DNA from: Salvator merianae
Taxonomy: Eukaryota; Chordata; Lepidosauria; Squamata; Teiidae
Reading direction: 5' to 3'
NCBI GenBank assembly: GCA_003586115.2
Contig: QVOM02000112.1
Span: 106,976,701 to 107,040,700, forward strand
DNA: 64,000 bases
The position numbers were made by a program, and so were the translations under genes. Shown piece after piece: positions 26,768 to 38,530 of the stretch (position 1 is the stretch's first letter; every line of letters starts with the position of its first letter). A model generated the notes under the pieces. The model was not told where the DNA came from. It was given only the letters and a program-made list of their open reading frames with translations, and searched no databases.

Positions 26768-26880
26768 TAGGAATGTCTATGGACTGAATATAGTTTCGTT
26801 CCAATCCTTCTTTAAATCCTATGAAACTTCCACCGGAATATTTCTTACACGACTCTGTGCTAAGTATTACACCAGAAATA
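26768..26880 (+). repeat. Diverged direct repeat, copy B
   Basis: This is the partner of 25996-26105. The start ATGTCTATGGACTGAATATA is identical and the rest is diverged with small indels. A poly-A run lies just upstream at 26672-26694. Confidence 0.7.
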
Positions 26881-27499
26881 TTAAAAGCTCAAATAAAAAA
26901 TAGCAACAGTGGAAATAGATGGAAGCTACTGGCTCAAAAGCTATATAGGGAAAGAGTACAAATAGAATGCAAGTACAGAAACATCAAGCAGTGGATTACA
27001 AGAGACTGCTCAAAACGATGCTATCAGGATGCAATCTGAATGGAGAAAAGGGTTTCAATAATAACAAGGGGCTGTAACTAAGCCCTAGAGGTGTGCTGAG
27101 CTGAAAACAAGGTCCAGCCTGGTCTGCCCGCTGGAGACACAGCTGATCAAGGCTTCGCAGTACCAGGGTCTTTTACCATCTTCTTTCATGCTACTTTTGC
27201 AGCTGTCATGCCATATAACTGCAAAAGTGATGCAAAGTGTCAATAGAAAATTATTTGGGCCTCTAACAGAGAGGTCCTTTTATGGGCATGGGGGCCTTTT
27301 ATAGCCATTTTGCATTATTTTTGTAACTGCAGCAGTCTTTTAGAGAAGTGCCACAAACACCCACCATGTCACTTCAGGCCCCAAGTGCCCCAATATAAGC
27401 CAAGCCAAACCCAAGCTGGTTAGTCACCTCAGCAAAACCTTCCAAGCCAACGCAGAGATGCTGGATTTCAGGTCCATGTGAGCACTCTGCAGATGCTCT

Positions 27500-27825
27500 G
27501 GAACACTATTAGCTGTAGACAACTAAATAATTGTCCATAGCTGTACCCGGAGTAGCTGGGCTATTCCTGCTAAGTCACATTTGCACGCGGCTACGCAGTC
27601 GTGTACCATGTGCCATGTCCCCAGTCAGCATGGCAGCAGCTGGACATTTCCACAGCCGCTGTCACAGTAGGCAGCCGGCATCCACATTTTGAGTACTGGA
27701 AGCCTGTTTCCGCGTTGTTCCAGCCCTCACAGTAAGCATGACTGCTGCACCATGGGGTCTGTTCGACCTTAGAATGGTAGAATTCTACCATTCTAAGATG
27801 AAAAGTGTGAACAGGGCCAAGCTCA
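27500..27825 (+). mobile_element. Hairpin-ended DNA element, copy 1
   Basis: A left subterminal hairpin (AGCTGTAGACAACTAAATAA near 27513, then TTGTCCATAGCTG) and a right one (TAGAATGGTAGAATTCTACC at 27770, then ATTCTAAG), followed by GAAAAGTGTGAACAGGGCC. The body matches 58180-58515, including GGCAGCAGCTGGACATTTCC and TTGTTCCAGCCCTCACAGT. Noncoding. Confidence 0.65.
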
Positions 27826-28050
27826 GCAATTACACACTGGCTGGTATCCTGGACCACCAAGCACATTAGGAACCTCCTTTCCACATGCTGGTGCAGTCTT
27901 TCACATGCTGCACAGGACAGAATGTAGACCAGACCAGGAAGCCCCAAAATGGCAGCTTGGTCCTGTCTACCAATAGACTCTTTTTCAAAGCATAAAAGCA
28001 TACTTCAGGATGCTGGAATACTATATGTATTCCATGGAGGAATACATTCA

Positions 28051-28402
28051 GGGTGTGATCAGACGGGCTAATTCGGGCGAATTCTGGTCGCTCAGAGGGC
28101 GGGCATTCCAAACGGATCGTCTTCACGTCGCCCCGAGGCCCCGTGGCAGCGACTTTTCTGCCGGCTACGAGCGTTCGGAAAAAGCGTCGCTCCGAGAGCT
28201 ACTGAGAAGCGACTGTAGGAAAAGTTGCTGCGACAGGACCTTGGGGCGACGTGAAGATGAAGCTACGAGCTTCCAGTTTGGCATGCCCGCCCTCTGAGCG
28301 ACCGGAAGTCGACCGGAAGTCGCCCGAATTAGCTTGCCAGTTTGGAATGCCCGCCCTCTGAGCGACTGGGAGTCGCCCGAATTAGCCCGTCTGATCACAC
28401 CC
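28051..28402. mobile_element. CpG-rich fold-back element
   Basis: This 352-bp element starts GGGTGTGATCAGACGGGCTA and ends with its inverse TAGCCCGTCTGATCACACCC. The inverted repeat continues inward for about 105 bp, through CGCTCAGAGGGCGGGCATTC and TTCACGTCGCCCC. The right arm carries an extra copy of a roughly 65-bp unit containing TGCCCGCCCTCTGAGCGAC, so the arms are unequal. CpG density is far above the flanks, implying little decay. The flanks show no exact target duplication. No frame with meaning. Confidence 0.85.
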
Positions 28403-28679
28403 ATAGTATACCTCAGTGGTCCAGCATAACACAAGATCCATTGACACAAGGCCTACCACCACAATGAGGCCTCCAGAGTTTTCAGATGGTTACACTGGTT
28501 CCGAAGCCAGCACAAACTTCGGAGCCAGCGCCGGGGCTGGAATGGAACGGGCAATCCCAATGCAGCTGGCCTTGTTCCAGTCCAGGAGACATCCATCCCA
28601 GCAGGATCCAGTTTACTTAGTCTGGTCTACTTGGTCTGGACTACTAAAGGTAAATGCAAATGGGTTCTGGAATTTTTAA

Positions 28680-29980
28680 CTGAACTAATACTCAACATTT
28701 GGATGCCTAACAAAAACACTTATACAGATTTTAGATCAATTCGATTTGTAGCTTTCACAAAATATTTGTGATCTTAACAGCAGTCTTACCAGGATATCAG
28801 AAAAACTGTAGCACCTTCTCCCAGGATCTAGAGAAGGAACTGCCATCATTCTTCTGTATTTTATTCAACATTACAAATGCTATGTACTTACACTTTTTAC
28901 TCACAAATGTCTATACAATTTACATTGTTTTTAAACTAGAAAATTATAAAGCAGTGTTCTGCTAGGTGCAATAGTATGGTAGAATTACTGATACAAGCAG
29001 TCCACTGCAGCCACTTAAGCTTTCACCTTGATTGAAGCTAAATAATAATCACTCAAAATCTTGTTAATGAGGCTTCTTCTGAAAAACTTTCACCAAAATA
29101 TCATGTTACTCCCATGTAATTACCAAGCAATTTTAACTGAGGCCAATGGTTAGGCTCTATGCCTATTGTCTAATATTGTAGTTCTACATTTATAAATCTG
29201 GAATCTTTCATACTAGTGTAAAAGCAAATTGAGAGTGAAATTGCTACTCTAATTTCATGTGGTTAAAACACACACTATTCACCCTCTGAAAGCAAAGCCT
29301 TGCACCTTTTTTTTCTGCATTGACTCTCTCCACTTATATTATTACTTGTTTTGCATTGCTTCCTTAAGCAAGCTATTCCAGAATAGCAAAGGCCTAAATT
29401 CTATTCAAATGAATATAAGTATTGTCAACACAACAGGTTATTTTATTTCATTTATCACACTGATATTCCACTTTTCCACCAAAGAGTCCAAGGTGACTAA
29501 AGAATCCATTATAATATAAATACAATATAAACCACATGCATCTTCCTGAGCAATACACATACAGCTTAAGTCCTGGAACTCAAATTCTAAATTCTAGATT
29601 TAAATCATGCCTGGAAATTCTTCCAGCACATGAAACTCTGCATTGATATGATCCTGAATAATGTTTTGTTTTCAGAGCTCAAACTGCAATGGCCAAAGTA
29701 ACAAGGATTTTTTTTCAGGATGTCAATGAGACAATTTTATTCTCTAACTGGGCAGCCACTACAGTATAGAAAATTAGCATGTCCAAGTGGAACCTAGAAG
29801 CCCTCACATCTGTGAAACATAGTATAAAATCTTGGCTAACATTCAGCCTAACCCACATTATGACATCATGAGGTCCTGAGTCTAGGAAGTTAAGCACCAC
29901 CCAATTCTGTATGGGGTTGTTTTGCCCCAGAAAGGGCAGCTGCATGACTTGGAGTACTCCTGGATTTGTCACATCCTTTG
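28680..29980. other. AT-rich intronic DNA, nothing recognised
   Basis: There are no recognisable repeats or coding blocks in this stretch. Confidence 0.4.
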
Positions 29981-29984
29981 AGAG

Positions 29985-30840
29985 CCAGGAGTGACTACCT
30001 CCATTTCCAAATGATTCACCAGTTTCAGCCTTTCCTGGATAGGGATAACTTGCACATAGTGATCCATGTTCTAGTAACCTCCAGATTATATTATAATGCG
30101 CTCTATGTGGGACTACCTTTCAAAACGGTCTGGAAGATAGTACTAGTGCAGAATGCAGCGGCTTGACTGCTGACTGGAGCCTCTGGCCAGATGCACATCA
30201 CATTGCTCCTGAAAGATTCACACTGGTTGCTTATTCACTACTGAGCCCAATTCAATGTTTCAATGTTAACATACAAAGCCCTAAATGACTTGGGCCCTGG
30301 TTATCTTAAGGAATGCTTTCTCCTATATAAACCTGTCTAGGTATTGAGATCTCAAGGAGAGGTCCATCTTGTAGTTCCTCCTCTTTCAGAAATGCAAGAA
30401 GCAGGGACACACCTTTCCTGTGGTGGTCCCCAGACTCTGCAATAGCCTCCCCTCTGGAGGTTCACAAGGTGCCTACATTAAATGTCTTCTGGTGCCTGGT
30501 TAAAACAAACCTCCTCACTCCTGTGATGTTTACCTTCCTCTGGGTATTGTCATAAGAACATAAGAGGAGCCCTGGTGGATCAGGCCATGGCCCATCTAGT
30601 CCAGCATCCTGTCTCACACAGTGACCCACCAACTGCTTCTAGGCATTCTCCAACAGAAAGAAAAGGCAAAACCTTCACCTGCTTTCAGCTCCCTGCAAAT
30701 GGCCTTTAGAGGTATCCTGCTTGCCCAGCCAGGGAGTTTTAGGGAAGAGGAAGGATTATATTTTAAAGATACTTTATGTATTTTATATTTTTTTATTGTG
30801 ACCACCCTGGGACAGCATATAAATTCTTAAATAAATTACT
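29985..30840 (+). mobile_element. L2 3'-end fragment interrupted by CR1
   Basis: The sense strand has the L2 C-terminal blocks 'FQPFLDRDNLHIVIHVL', YYNALYVGLPFKTVW and VQNAAA (30030-30166), then degraded HWLLI and KALNDLGPGYL near 30280. The 3' UTR tail (GTGACCACCCTGGGACAGCA then TATAAATTC) is at 30797-30840. Between them sits an antisense CR1 piece at 30544-30735, so the CR1 entered the L2. Confidence 0.75.
30544..30735 (-). mobile_element. CR1 3' UTR nested in L2
   Basis: The plus strand starts CATAAGAACATAAGAGGAGC, then GGCCCATCTAGTCCAGCATC, CAACTGCTTCTAGGCATTCT and CTGCAAATGGCCTTTAGAGG, the inverse of the CR1 3' terminus. L2 sequence lies on both sides. Confidence 0.8.
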
Positions 30841-30889
30841 GTGAGGGTAAAACGGGCAAAGAAAGAATACTGTATACACAGTTCCTTCT

Positions 30890-31231
30890 TAAGAAAAGGT
30901 TACCTGAAGGAGTGCCTTATACTAGATATACCTATTTGTGTCATTAGATATGCAGAGAAGGCCTGCTCTGTGTGCCCCCTCAAATGTGGGCATCCACAAA
31001 GGAAAAGGCCTTCTAAGTGACAGCACCCAAGCTCTAGAACCATTTCCCTAGAAAGGTCTGCCTGACACCATCTACCTCTGCCTATAGGTGCCAGGTGAAG
31101 ACCTTTTCATTCGCTTAGGCATCTTAGAGATCTGCCCTGGCTATACTGGTTTTAAATCTTTTTTTTTAATTACAACATTTTAATTATATTGTTTTTATAG
31201 AATATGTATTTATGTGTGTGTGTGTGTGTAT

Positions 31232-31262
<31 letters not shown>

Positions 31263-31400
31263 CATACATACACAGTATAGGTTGTAAGCTGCTCAGATAA
31301 CTTTTAGTTATTGGGTGGCTATAAAAATTTAGTAAGCATAAAAATTTTAAAAAGGAAAACTATAAATATAATAAATGAACTAAATTAAATTAAATTAAAT
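30890..31400 (+). mobile_element. L2 3'-end fragment with microsatellite
   Basis: It has remnants of the C-terminal 'KGLLSDSTQALEPFP' block near 31005 and 'VPGEDLFI' near 31090, then a 3' UTR ending GGTTGTAAGCTGCTCAGATA. A (TG)n(TA)n run at 31211-31276 interrupts the UTR and an (AAATT)n run at 31381-31402 follows. Confidence 0.65.
31211..31276. repeat. (TG)n(TA)n microsatellite
   Basis: Runs of GT, GTAT and TA dinucleotides inside an L2 3' UTR. Confidence 0.95.
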
Positions 31401-32147
31401 TGCCAGTTTAGGTACCCTTTACTCTTTTCATCATTTTCCCAACTTACGTAGCCATTTCTAAATCCAAACCAGTTTCAATATTCAGTTTGCACTTGAATAT
31501 GTGCCGATAGTACCATAGGATCACAAGAATACCAGCAGAATATCATGGTCTCTGATATCAGGCTGGCTTGTTATTTGTATGTCATATCCTGCTTCTCCAA
31601 ATTATATAGTCATGTTCCCTCTCCATACATGAGGATTCAAGATCTTTACATGCAGGTCATCAAGTCGCCAGTGTTATTCAGTCTGATGTACAAGATATAC
31701 CACTCCTCATATTGGCAATTAAATGTACTTCAATTCCAATCTTTGAGCAATCTAGCATAAAGTAATTGGCTGTGTCCGAGAGATACAGAAGAAAACAAAT
31801 CTAGAGTAGAAGAAAATTAAGCCAGCCACAGAAGAAAATAAATTTCCTTTTCCAAAAGCCTGCATATTTTGTAAGATATCTTTTCAGACAAGATAGTGTG
31901 CCACTCCTTTTGTCATGAAAAGAAAAAGTAAACGAAAAACATGGGTATCCGAAACTTCAATGGAATGTCTGTATACCAATAAAGGATCAATCCAAAACTA
32001 CTCCCCAGTTCCATCTTCCATATAAAGAAAGCTAACCAGACTGGCTATTGAATCTTACTTTAATACTGACAATAATGTTCTCCTTTGCACCTAAGGACAG
32101 TAGGCCATGCAAGGGTTGAGGGGTCTAGGGAAACCACATAGAACTTT

Positions 32148-32690
32148 GGGCCCGTTTCCTCACTCACCTTGCTTGGAGCAGTTTAAATATTCCACTGCAG
32201 TTTGTCCCAGACCAAGCTGCAGTTTGTTCCATCCCAGATGGAATGATCAGATTCCATCCATATTGTAAGGGTGGGGATGCCGTCTGTCCCGGCCCAACAT
32301 CAGCAGCAATGCAGAGGCGTCATAGCTGTTCCAGCCCACCCAAGGCACCACCCACCCCTGCCAGCAATTAGCCCAGGCTCCATCACTCATATGTCATGTC
32401 TGGCACACAAAGGCTAAATAAAACAGTCTTTGAAGGTAGCGTGCCTATCTCCACGTCAGGGTTTCAAAAATGATCTTCAAAGCTTTGTTAAGCTTTGAAA
32501 ATGGGGCTACAGCTTTTTTCTCGTTCCAGACCAGGGGTGGAAGCACCAAAAGCTGAACTGGAACATGGTGGCTTTTGTAGACCTCTTCAAACAGGTCTAC
32601 AGCTAGTCCGGAATAGGGACCTCTTGGGATGGTTCTGGACCAGAATAATGCTAGCCCCATGCAGACAAAGCACACTAGGGAGCCGCTTGT
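32148..32690. mobile_element. MITE with central hairpin, copy 1
   Basis: It begins GGGCCCGTTTCCTCACTCAC. Shared order with 35365-35900: GGAGCAGTTTAA, CAGCAGCAATG, GTCATGTCTGG, then GATCTTCAAAGCTTTGTTAA with the inverse AGCTTTGAAAATGGGG as a central palindrome, then ACCTCTTCAAACAGG. It ends near GCAGACAAAGCA. Noncoding. Confidence 0.6.
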
Positions 32691-33399
32691 TCTAGAATAA
32701 CAAACAAGTGCAGAGAGGGCCTTAGGTTCTGACCTCCAGAGGAGTGGAGCGCTAGGTGGGTCATCGTAAGAAACAGACTTAATAGTAGATCCAACCACAA
32801 CTTCTGCAGCCTTCTGCTCTTGAGGAGGAGGAATGAAGGCAGGGTAGCCTTTTGCCTGAGGAAAGCACCAATGGCTGTTAAGTGTGTAAACAGCAATACA
32901 ATTTAAATAGCAACACTGTCCAACTCTATGTTGCTAAGTACTGATCCATCAACCAAATTTGCATTTGCCCATGCATTCTGGAGCTAGAAAGCATACAGAG
33001 GCACAAAGGCAGAACTGAAAGAGCATCTCAAGCTGTATTTGGACAACTTTTAAAGAACAGCACTAAAGTGAGGAAGATAAGGATTAGATCCGTTTGCAAC
33101 TGTGCCTTTCCCATGTGGTCACAGGAACAGAATTTTACCTGACAGCAGAAAACACAGAACCTGACCAGTGCTTCTGCATGGTATGCAAGTCAGGAGGATG
33201 GAGTTTACCAACCTTGGCAGAATGCTGATACATCCTTCGATTCCTTTTTGATGGAACTTTTGATCTGTTTACCTATCAGAGTACCATCAGCAATCTCTAG
33301 GTAACAGATTGGCAGAATGATCAACGGATAGCAACCAAAACAGTGAGAAAATATCAGTAGATTGACAAAAGCTGATAAGTTCTTTGCAGGAACTAATCA

Positions 33400-33535
33400 G
33401 TAACAGCTTCCCCTCCCAACTTTTGGGCACTGTTATTGTTTTTATTGTGCTCATTTTACACTTTGTTTTTATTGTCATAACCCACCCTGAGACCTTCGGA
33501 TATAGCGTCGGATAAAAATGCAAATAAATCAATAA
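33400..33535 (+). mobile_element. L2-like 3' tail
   Basis: The tail has AACCCACCCTGAGACCTTCG, then GATAAAAATGCAAATAAATC, the usual L2 3' terminus. The upstream part is too decayed to read. Confidence 0.5.
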
Positions 33536-34429
33536 CTCTTCCCACCCTTTCCATGGATAGGTGGATATGGGGGTGGAACTGTGCAACAAATGAACCAATC
33601 TCTTTCAGGTAACATAGCAAACCCATCCCAATATTCCTCTAGTGGCTGGATCTAGAAGGTGGGCATTGACCAACCCCTACTTGCCAACAATTGCAATAAA
33701 TGGCAGAGGGGAACAACATTTGAAGGTTAGAAGAAAACACCACACTTTACCATGCGTGTCTGACAGTAGGAGGAGCAGCGGAGGTGCATTCATTCTACTG
33801 CTATCAAGGATGAATTACAATTTTTATTATCTGACCCTGTTTTCCTTGCACAGCTGTGCCACTTTACTGAATATCCACCTGAAGGTCACTGCCCTACCTG
33901 ACTTGTGCAGTGGGCAAAAGCAGAATACCCCATGCACAACTAAGGCAATCTGGGATCAATTGAGAGTCAACAGGACAAGGATGGCACTCAAGCAGGCAGG
34001 TGAGAAGAAGTTAGAGGAGCAAAGCCCAGCTGAAAAGACTACCCTCCACAAAGAAAACCCACCGGCAATATTGCCATATGCAATGACGTACTGCACAAAT
34101 ACTTACTTGTATGTAGTCATCCCTTATATTGTGCAGTTCTTTTTGCTTTTTCATCTTTGCTAAAATGTGACCTTCAGTAGTGTAGGTTTTCATACCATGC
34201 AAACCACATTATACAAATTATTGCCTGTACTGAAAAACTGACAGTTATGGGAACCAGTAGTTGTGCCAGTTCCCCAATAAAATACATATAGGAAGGTAGT
34301 TTCCCAAAATGGAACCCACCATGTTATATAAGGGATGACTATATATGCCAAGGATACTTTTACTTGAGTAGAAGCCAGACGTGCTTTTACTGAGTTGAGA
34401 AATAAAACTCTTCAAAACAACTATGGATC

Positions 34430-34658
34430 AGACTCAAAGTCTATCTAGTCCAGAATCATGTTCACACAAGAAATAACTAGGAAATCCATAACACAGCACA
34501 AAGGCAATTACCCTTTCTGTCGTTGCCTAGCGACAGATATCCAAGTGCATGATGCCTCTGATCCTGCAGCTAGTACACAACCATCACAGATAGTAACCAC
34601 TATTAGCCTTATCCTGCATGAATCTAACCCTCTTTACAAGTATGTTGCTACTTAAAGG
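34430..34658 (-). mobile_element. CR1 3' UTR fragment
   Basis: The plus strand reads GATGCCTCTGATCCTGCAGC, then TAGTAACCACTATTAGCCTT and ATCCTGCATGAATCTAACCC, the inverse of the middle of the squamate CR1 3' UTR. TCTATCTAGTCCAGAATCAT at the left marks the end nearest the CR1 terminus. Confidence 0.65.
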
Positions 34659-35364
34659 ACATACATTTTATGCAGGGAAATATTGCTGTTTGTCAGACCA
34701 CTAGCTTTGTATTCCTCTCTAAAACAGAAGTATTTTAGGGTTGGTGTTACTGACACAGTGTGTATCTGCCTAGTTTCTACACAATTGGGAGGGAAAAGAG
34801 AATCTTTAACCTGCAGTATTTTAGTCCTAGGAAAGTCCTGAAGGGCTTGAGACTGACTTGGTGGGTTTAAAACAAAGCACAATAACCTTGAAAAGTTTTT
34901 TTTCTTTTTTTTGAAATTGCCACTCCACTAATTCAAGTAACAGGTATCACTTAGTAGGGGATCTATGATTTTATCATCATTTTCCCTGAAACAACTGAAA
35001 GTGGTAATCTTTTGAGGCACATTACAGTACTGATGTGTCATGGGAGTATTTCTAATACTGTCTAAGCACATCAAATAACAAAATGATGCCTTGGAGCTGC
35101 TCAGATGTAATGGATTTCCAGTAAAAGGCAAAAAAAAGCTGGCAGTATCTTTTTGATCCCATCCTCATGGTACGAGTCTCCACAAATGGATTAACCCAGC
35201 ATAGTCAGTCAGTAAAATAAAGTGATGTATAACTATGTTCTTTGTATTGTAAAAGTAGATAACGTGATGAACTAATCTTATTTTTGGCAAGGTTTTACTT
35301 ACTTTCAGGATAACCATACCCGCTGAGTAGTCTAAATACACACAAACATCATTTCCATACCTAT

Positions 35365-35905
35365 CTCCCATGGAGCAGTTTAACTAGTCTGCTCCAGCCT
35401 ATCCCAGTCCAAGCCCAGCAAGTGCTATATGCAGTGTGAGGACTGGAACACTGTTGCCCCAGTCCAACACCAGCAGCAATGTGGACATGCCTTCCCTGTT
35501 CTGCTCCAAGTAAATTGTGCTCCTACCACAAGTGCCACTCACCGTTCCCTGCAATTGGCCCATTTCCCTGTCACTCCAGTGTCATGTCTGGTATGTATGG
35601 ACAGGACTGAACTATCTACCGCCAGCTCAGGTTGGGGTTTCAAAGATGATCTTCAAAAGTTGCATAGGGAACATTGGAAAACACTGCAGCCCCATCTTTG
35701 AAGTTTATGTAAGCTTCAGAGCTTATATTTGAAGCTTATACAAGCTTCAAAGATGGGGATGTGGCATTTTCCTTGTCCGGACGAGGTACAGTAGCACCAA
35801 TGCCTGGACCAGAACAGATGGAATTAGTATACTTGCAGACCTTTTCAACAGGGTCCACTGCTAAACCAGGATAGAGAAGCAGATGCGGGGAGGCCCTTTT
35901 GATTC
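35365..35905. mobile_element. MITE with central hairpin, copy 2
   Basis: It is homologous to 32148-32690 along its length. The central palindrome is long: CCCCATCTTTGAAG (35690) pairs with CTTCAAAGATGGGG (35745), with more pairing of TTATGTAAGCTTC-like repeats between. It ends GCAGATGCGGGGAGGCCC, inverse of the family start. Noncoding. Confidence 0.65.
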
Positions 35906-36925
35906 ATTTTAACAGTTAGAGGAAATTATTTAAACCATAGTATACTAAAGTGGCTTTTCTCAGTAAACATAGGTAAGTTTAACTACCATTTACATTTGGC
36001 TAAAGAACAAACTACATTCAATCTGAAGAGAGAAATCAATACTCTCAGTTTTGTCCTTGCAACCACTGTGGCTTGTTTAGCATCATATTCAAGCCTCAGT
36101 TTATTGTTGCATAAAAACCATGATATAGTGTTATACAATAAACAAGCCAATTAGACTTTTTCTGAGGGACACAAAGCTTCCAGCCACTACTCTCAGCAGC
36201 AATTGCAAGATGAGAAGGAGAGAGAAAGCAACTCATGTTTGTCATATAGAACTTGTCTTCTGTCTATGGCTGTTTTGGCACTTATCTTGTGGGGCTGGTC
36301 CAGTCTGGCCTAAAGCTGTTCCAGAAGCATGAACGACCCCAATGTCCCAGGATAAGCCTTCCACATTTGGAACGCAGTCCTGGTACAACCCACCACACTG
36401 GCTCTGGAGATTGTGTAATTTCCAGTGCCAGTCTGGTTTGCCAAGAACTAAGAACTGAAATTCCTAACCTCAGTCAGTTCCCCCAGGGACCCATTTCGGC
36501 AGCGCAAGTTGGTGTGCTGCTGAGATACATCCCCCTGTTAGACTGGAAGAGAGAGAGATGTGGCTTCCTGCGCACTTCCTTGAGCCAGTCTGGCCACCCA
36601 TGGAACACTGGTAGACCTGTAAAACCAAGTCAACTGGTGTCACAGTCAAGGCAGCCAAAGTGGATGGATTGGCCCCAGGAGGGGGAAGGGTCTCTCTCTT
36701 CCCCTCTAGCATGCAGAAGAGAGGATCCTGAAGAGGGCCAGGCTCCACATTGGCTCAGTCTACTGACCACTGCAGAAAAGCCCTATGTGACTATGCCATT
36801 CAGTCTGACTCTGCTAGATAAGAAGCAAAAACTGAATGCAATTTACATATACATCTTCATTTTTTATTTTTATTTTTTTAAAAGGGTTATAAAAGGAAAG
36901 AGTATGATTTTAGGATGAAGACAAG

Positions 36926-37086
36926 GGCCCTTTCTGCACTGGGCCTTAGTCCAGATTATATTCTGAAATAGGGGCCGGCCATCCACATGCTGATGCAGAC
37001 TATGGCAGGCCCTTGCACCAAGCTCATGGATGGCAGGGCCCTAATCCAGAATATAATCCAGAATGAGGCCCAGTGCAAAAAGGGCC
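36926..37086. mobile_element. Short MITE with 3-bp target duplication
   Basis: This 161-bp element starts GGCCCTTTCTGCACTGGGCC and ends GGCCCAGTGCAAAAAGGGCC. Inverted arms of about 50 bp include TCCAGATTATATTCTG and its partner. AAG flanks it on both sides (36923-36925 and 37087-37089), compatible with a 3-bp target duplication as in PIF/Harbinger elements, although the short motif could be chance. Confidence 0.8.
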
Positions 37087-37544
37087 AAGGAGTCTCTCAA
37101 GTTAAAACACGCATACCACTGCAATATCTAAAATGGAGGAAACCCTTAATATGATTGCTTTTAAAACAACTGTACTTCAAAAAGGAAAAAAATATACATG
37201 TATATTCTTAGTGGTTAGAGATTCAGCAAATCCAAGCCTGAGGGCGTCTTCTCAAATTGCATGTAAAGCTACAATTCAATTTCCACAAACTGCTCTACAG
37301 TGGAAAAGCAGTAATGCAGGAAACTGCAAAAGCCCAGTATAATCCAAAGGCACCAGAGCAGCCTCACTGCATTTCAGCAAGTTTTTAAGATCACATTAAT
37401 TGAGAAAAGGTGAATTTACCAACTACTTTGGATAAAAAATATGCTGTACACAACAGTGTTCTACAAGGAGTGACTGTATTTCTGTTTGGACTGGCTGTAG
37501 AAAGGAAAACAAAGCTGCACAAGTCTGAGCGAAGAATAATATTT

Positions 37545-37722
37545 TAAAATGTGGCCACTGTCATGGTGGCCAGGCAGGTCAGCATTTGCACTGTGAGTGC
37601 TGGAAGCCGAGTTCCGGGCTGTTCCAGCCCTCGCAGTGCGGATGGCCACCACATTACGGGTCTGTTCCAGAGTAGAATGGTAGAATACTACCATTGTAAG
37701 CTGGAAAGTGTGAACAGGCCCC
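37545..37722 (+). mobile_element. Hairpin-ended DNA element, copy 2 (5' deleted)
   Basis: The right half matches 27640-27825: GCTGTTCCAGCCCTCGCAGT, then hairpin GAATGGTAGAATACTACCAT and TGGAAAGTGTGAACAGGCCC. The left hairpin is absent. Confidence 0.65.
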
Positions 37723-37724
37723 CT

Positions 37725-37895
37725 GATTTGTAGCTACTGATAGTCCTAACCTCCATGAATTTATTTAGTTTTCTTTTAAAACTATCCAGATTAGTAGCCA
37801 GTGAAAATCTTGGGGTAGAAAATTCCACGGTCTCACTATGTACAGTTGAACAAACAAGAAAAACTTCCTTTTGTCTGTCCAGAATCATCCAACAT
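37725..37895 (-). mobile_element. CR1 C-terminus/3' UTR junction fragment
   Basis: The plus strand has CTCCATGAATTTATTTAGTT, GAAAATTCCACGGTCTCACT and AAACTTCCTTTTGTCTGTCC, inverse of the CR1 region around the ORF2 stop. It abuts the hairpin-ended element. Confidence 0.65.
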
Positions 37896-38530
37896 TCCAA
37901 TATTACTCAATGCTATCATCCCTCATATAACATTGTGGTTTAGTTCTCACAAACTACTGTGTAGTGCAAAACTGTTATGCAAGTAGTTTCATCAAATAGA
38001 TAACAGGTGGTTAAGGGGGACAGCAGAAAGTCTACCACAGTAAATGAATGGTGCCACGCATGAGAGATCCAGTCTATTAGCCAAAGTCAATGGCATCACA
38101 GAGATCATATCCATTTCAAGTTTCCAGGATTGCATTAAGCAAGAGAAGTCACATTTAAACCATCCCGTTAAGAGTGAAAACTGTCCTGTAGCTAACCTAA
38201 ATTTCCTAAATTGATAATGAACTGCCTTGTTTCCCCTTTACTACTAGTTTTTCTGTTACTTTTATCTATTGTAGATCCTAGTGTGCTCTATTATGCTGAT
38301 TCCTTACTGTCCTAGGAAGTATTAACTGACATGACCTCCTTTCATATCTTCATCTCTTCAGCCCAGCAACTTTCAAGGTTATAAGGATCTGCGTAATAGT
38401 TGGCAATGTCACAGCACCCACTACCACCACCACCACCACCCATTGTCTCAGAGCTGTTCTTTTTGACTTCCGGTGTGAGGAAATTGCACTATGAGCAGCT
38501 AGAAGCATTCATGGTAAGATTTGGTTATTT

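Noticed and set aside
25996..26880. A solo or paired LTR retrovirus-like element
   Set aside because: No primer-binding site, polypurine tract or gag-pol frame lies between the repeats, and the repeats are only about 110 bp.
28051..28402. Microprocessor-type miRNA gene
   Set aside because: The long hairpin is explained by the inverted ends of a transposon, and the stem is far longer than a pre-miRNA. Small-RNA data would be needed to claim one.
28041..28412. A target-site duplication for the fold-back element
   Set aside because: Flanks AATACATTCA and ATAGTATACC share no exact duplication of 2-10 bp at the termini.
33642..34163. 173-residue open frame
   Set aside because: No family similarity or plausible start context, and it lies within intron 1 in AT-rich DNA without a neighbouring splice pattern.
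36253..36918. 221-residue open frame on the plus strand
   Set aside because: No resemblance to any family I know, an opposite-strand frame overlaps it, the region looks like repeat DNA, and the end runs into a T-rich simple sequence.
37688..37900. 70-residue minus-strand frame resembling a coding exon
   Set aside because: It is the translated CR1 region around the ORF2 stop and 3' UTR, in a decayed fragment.
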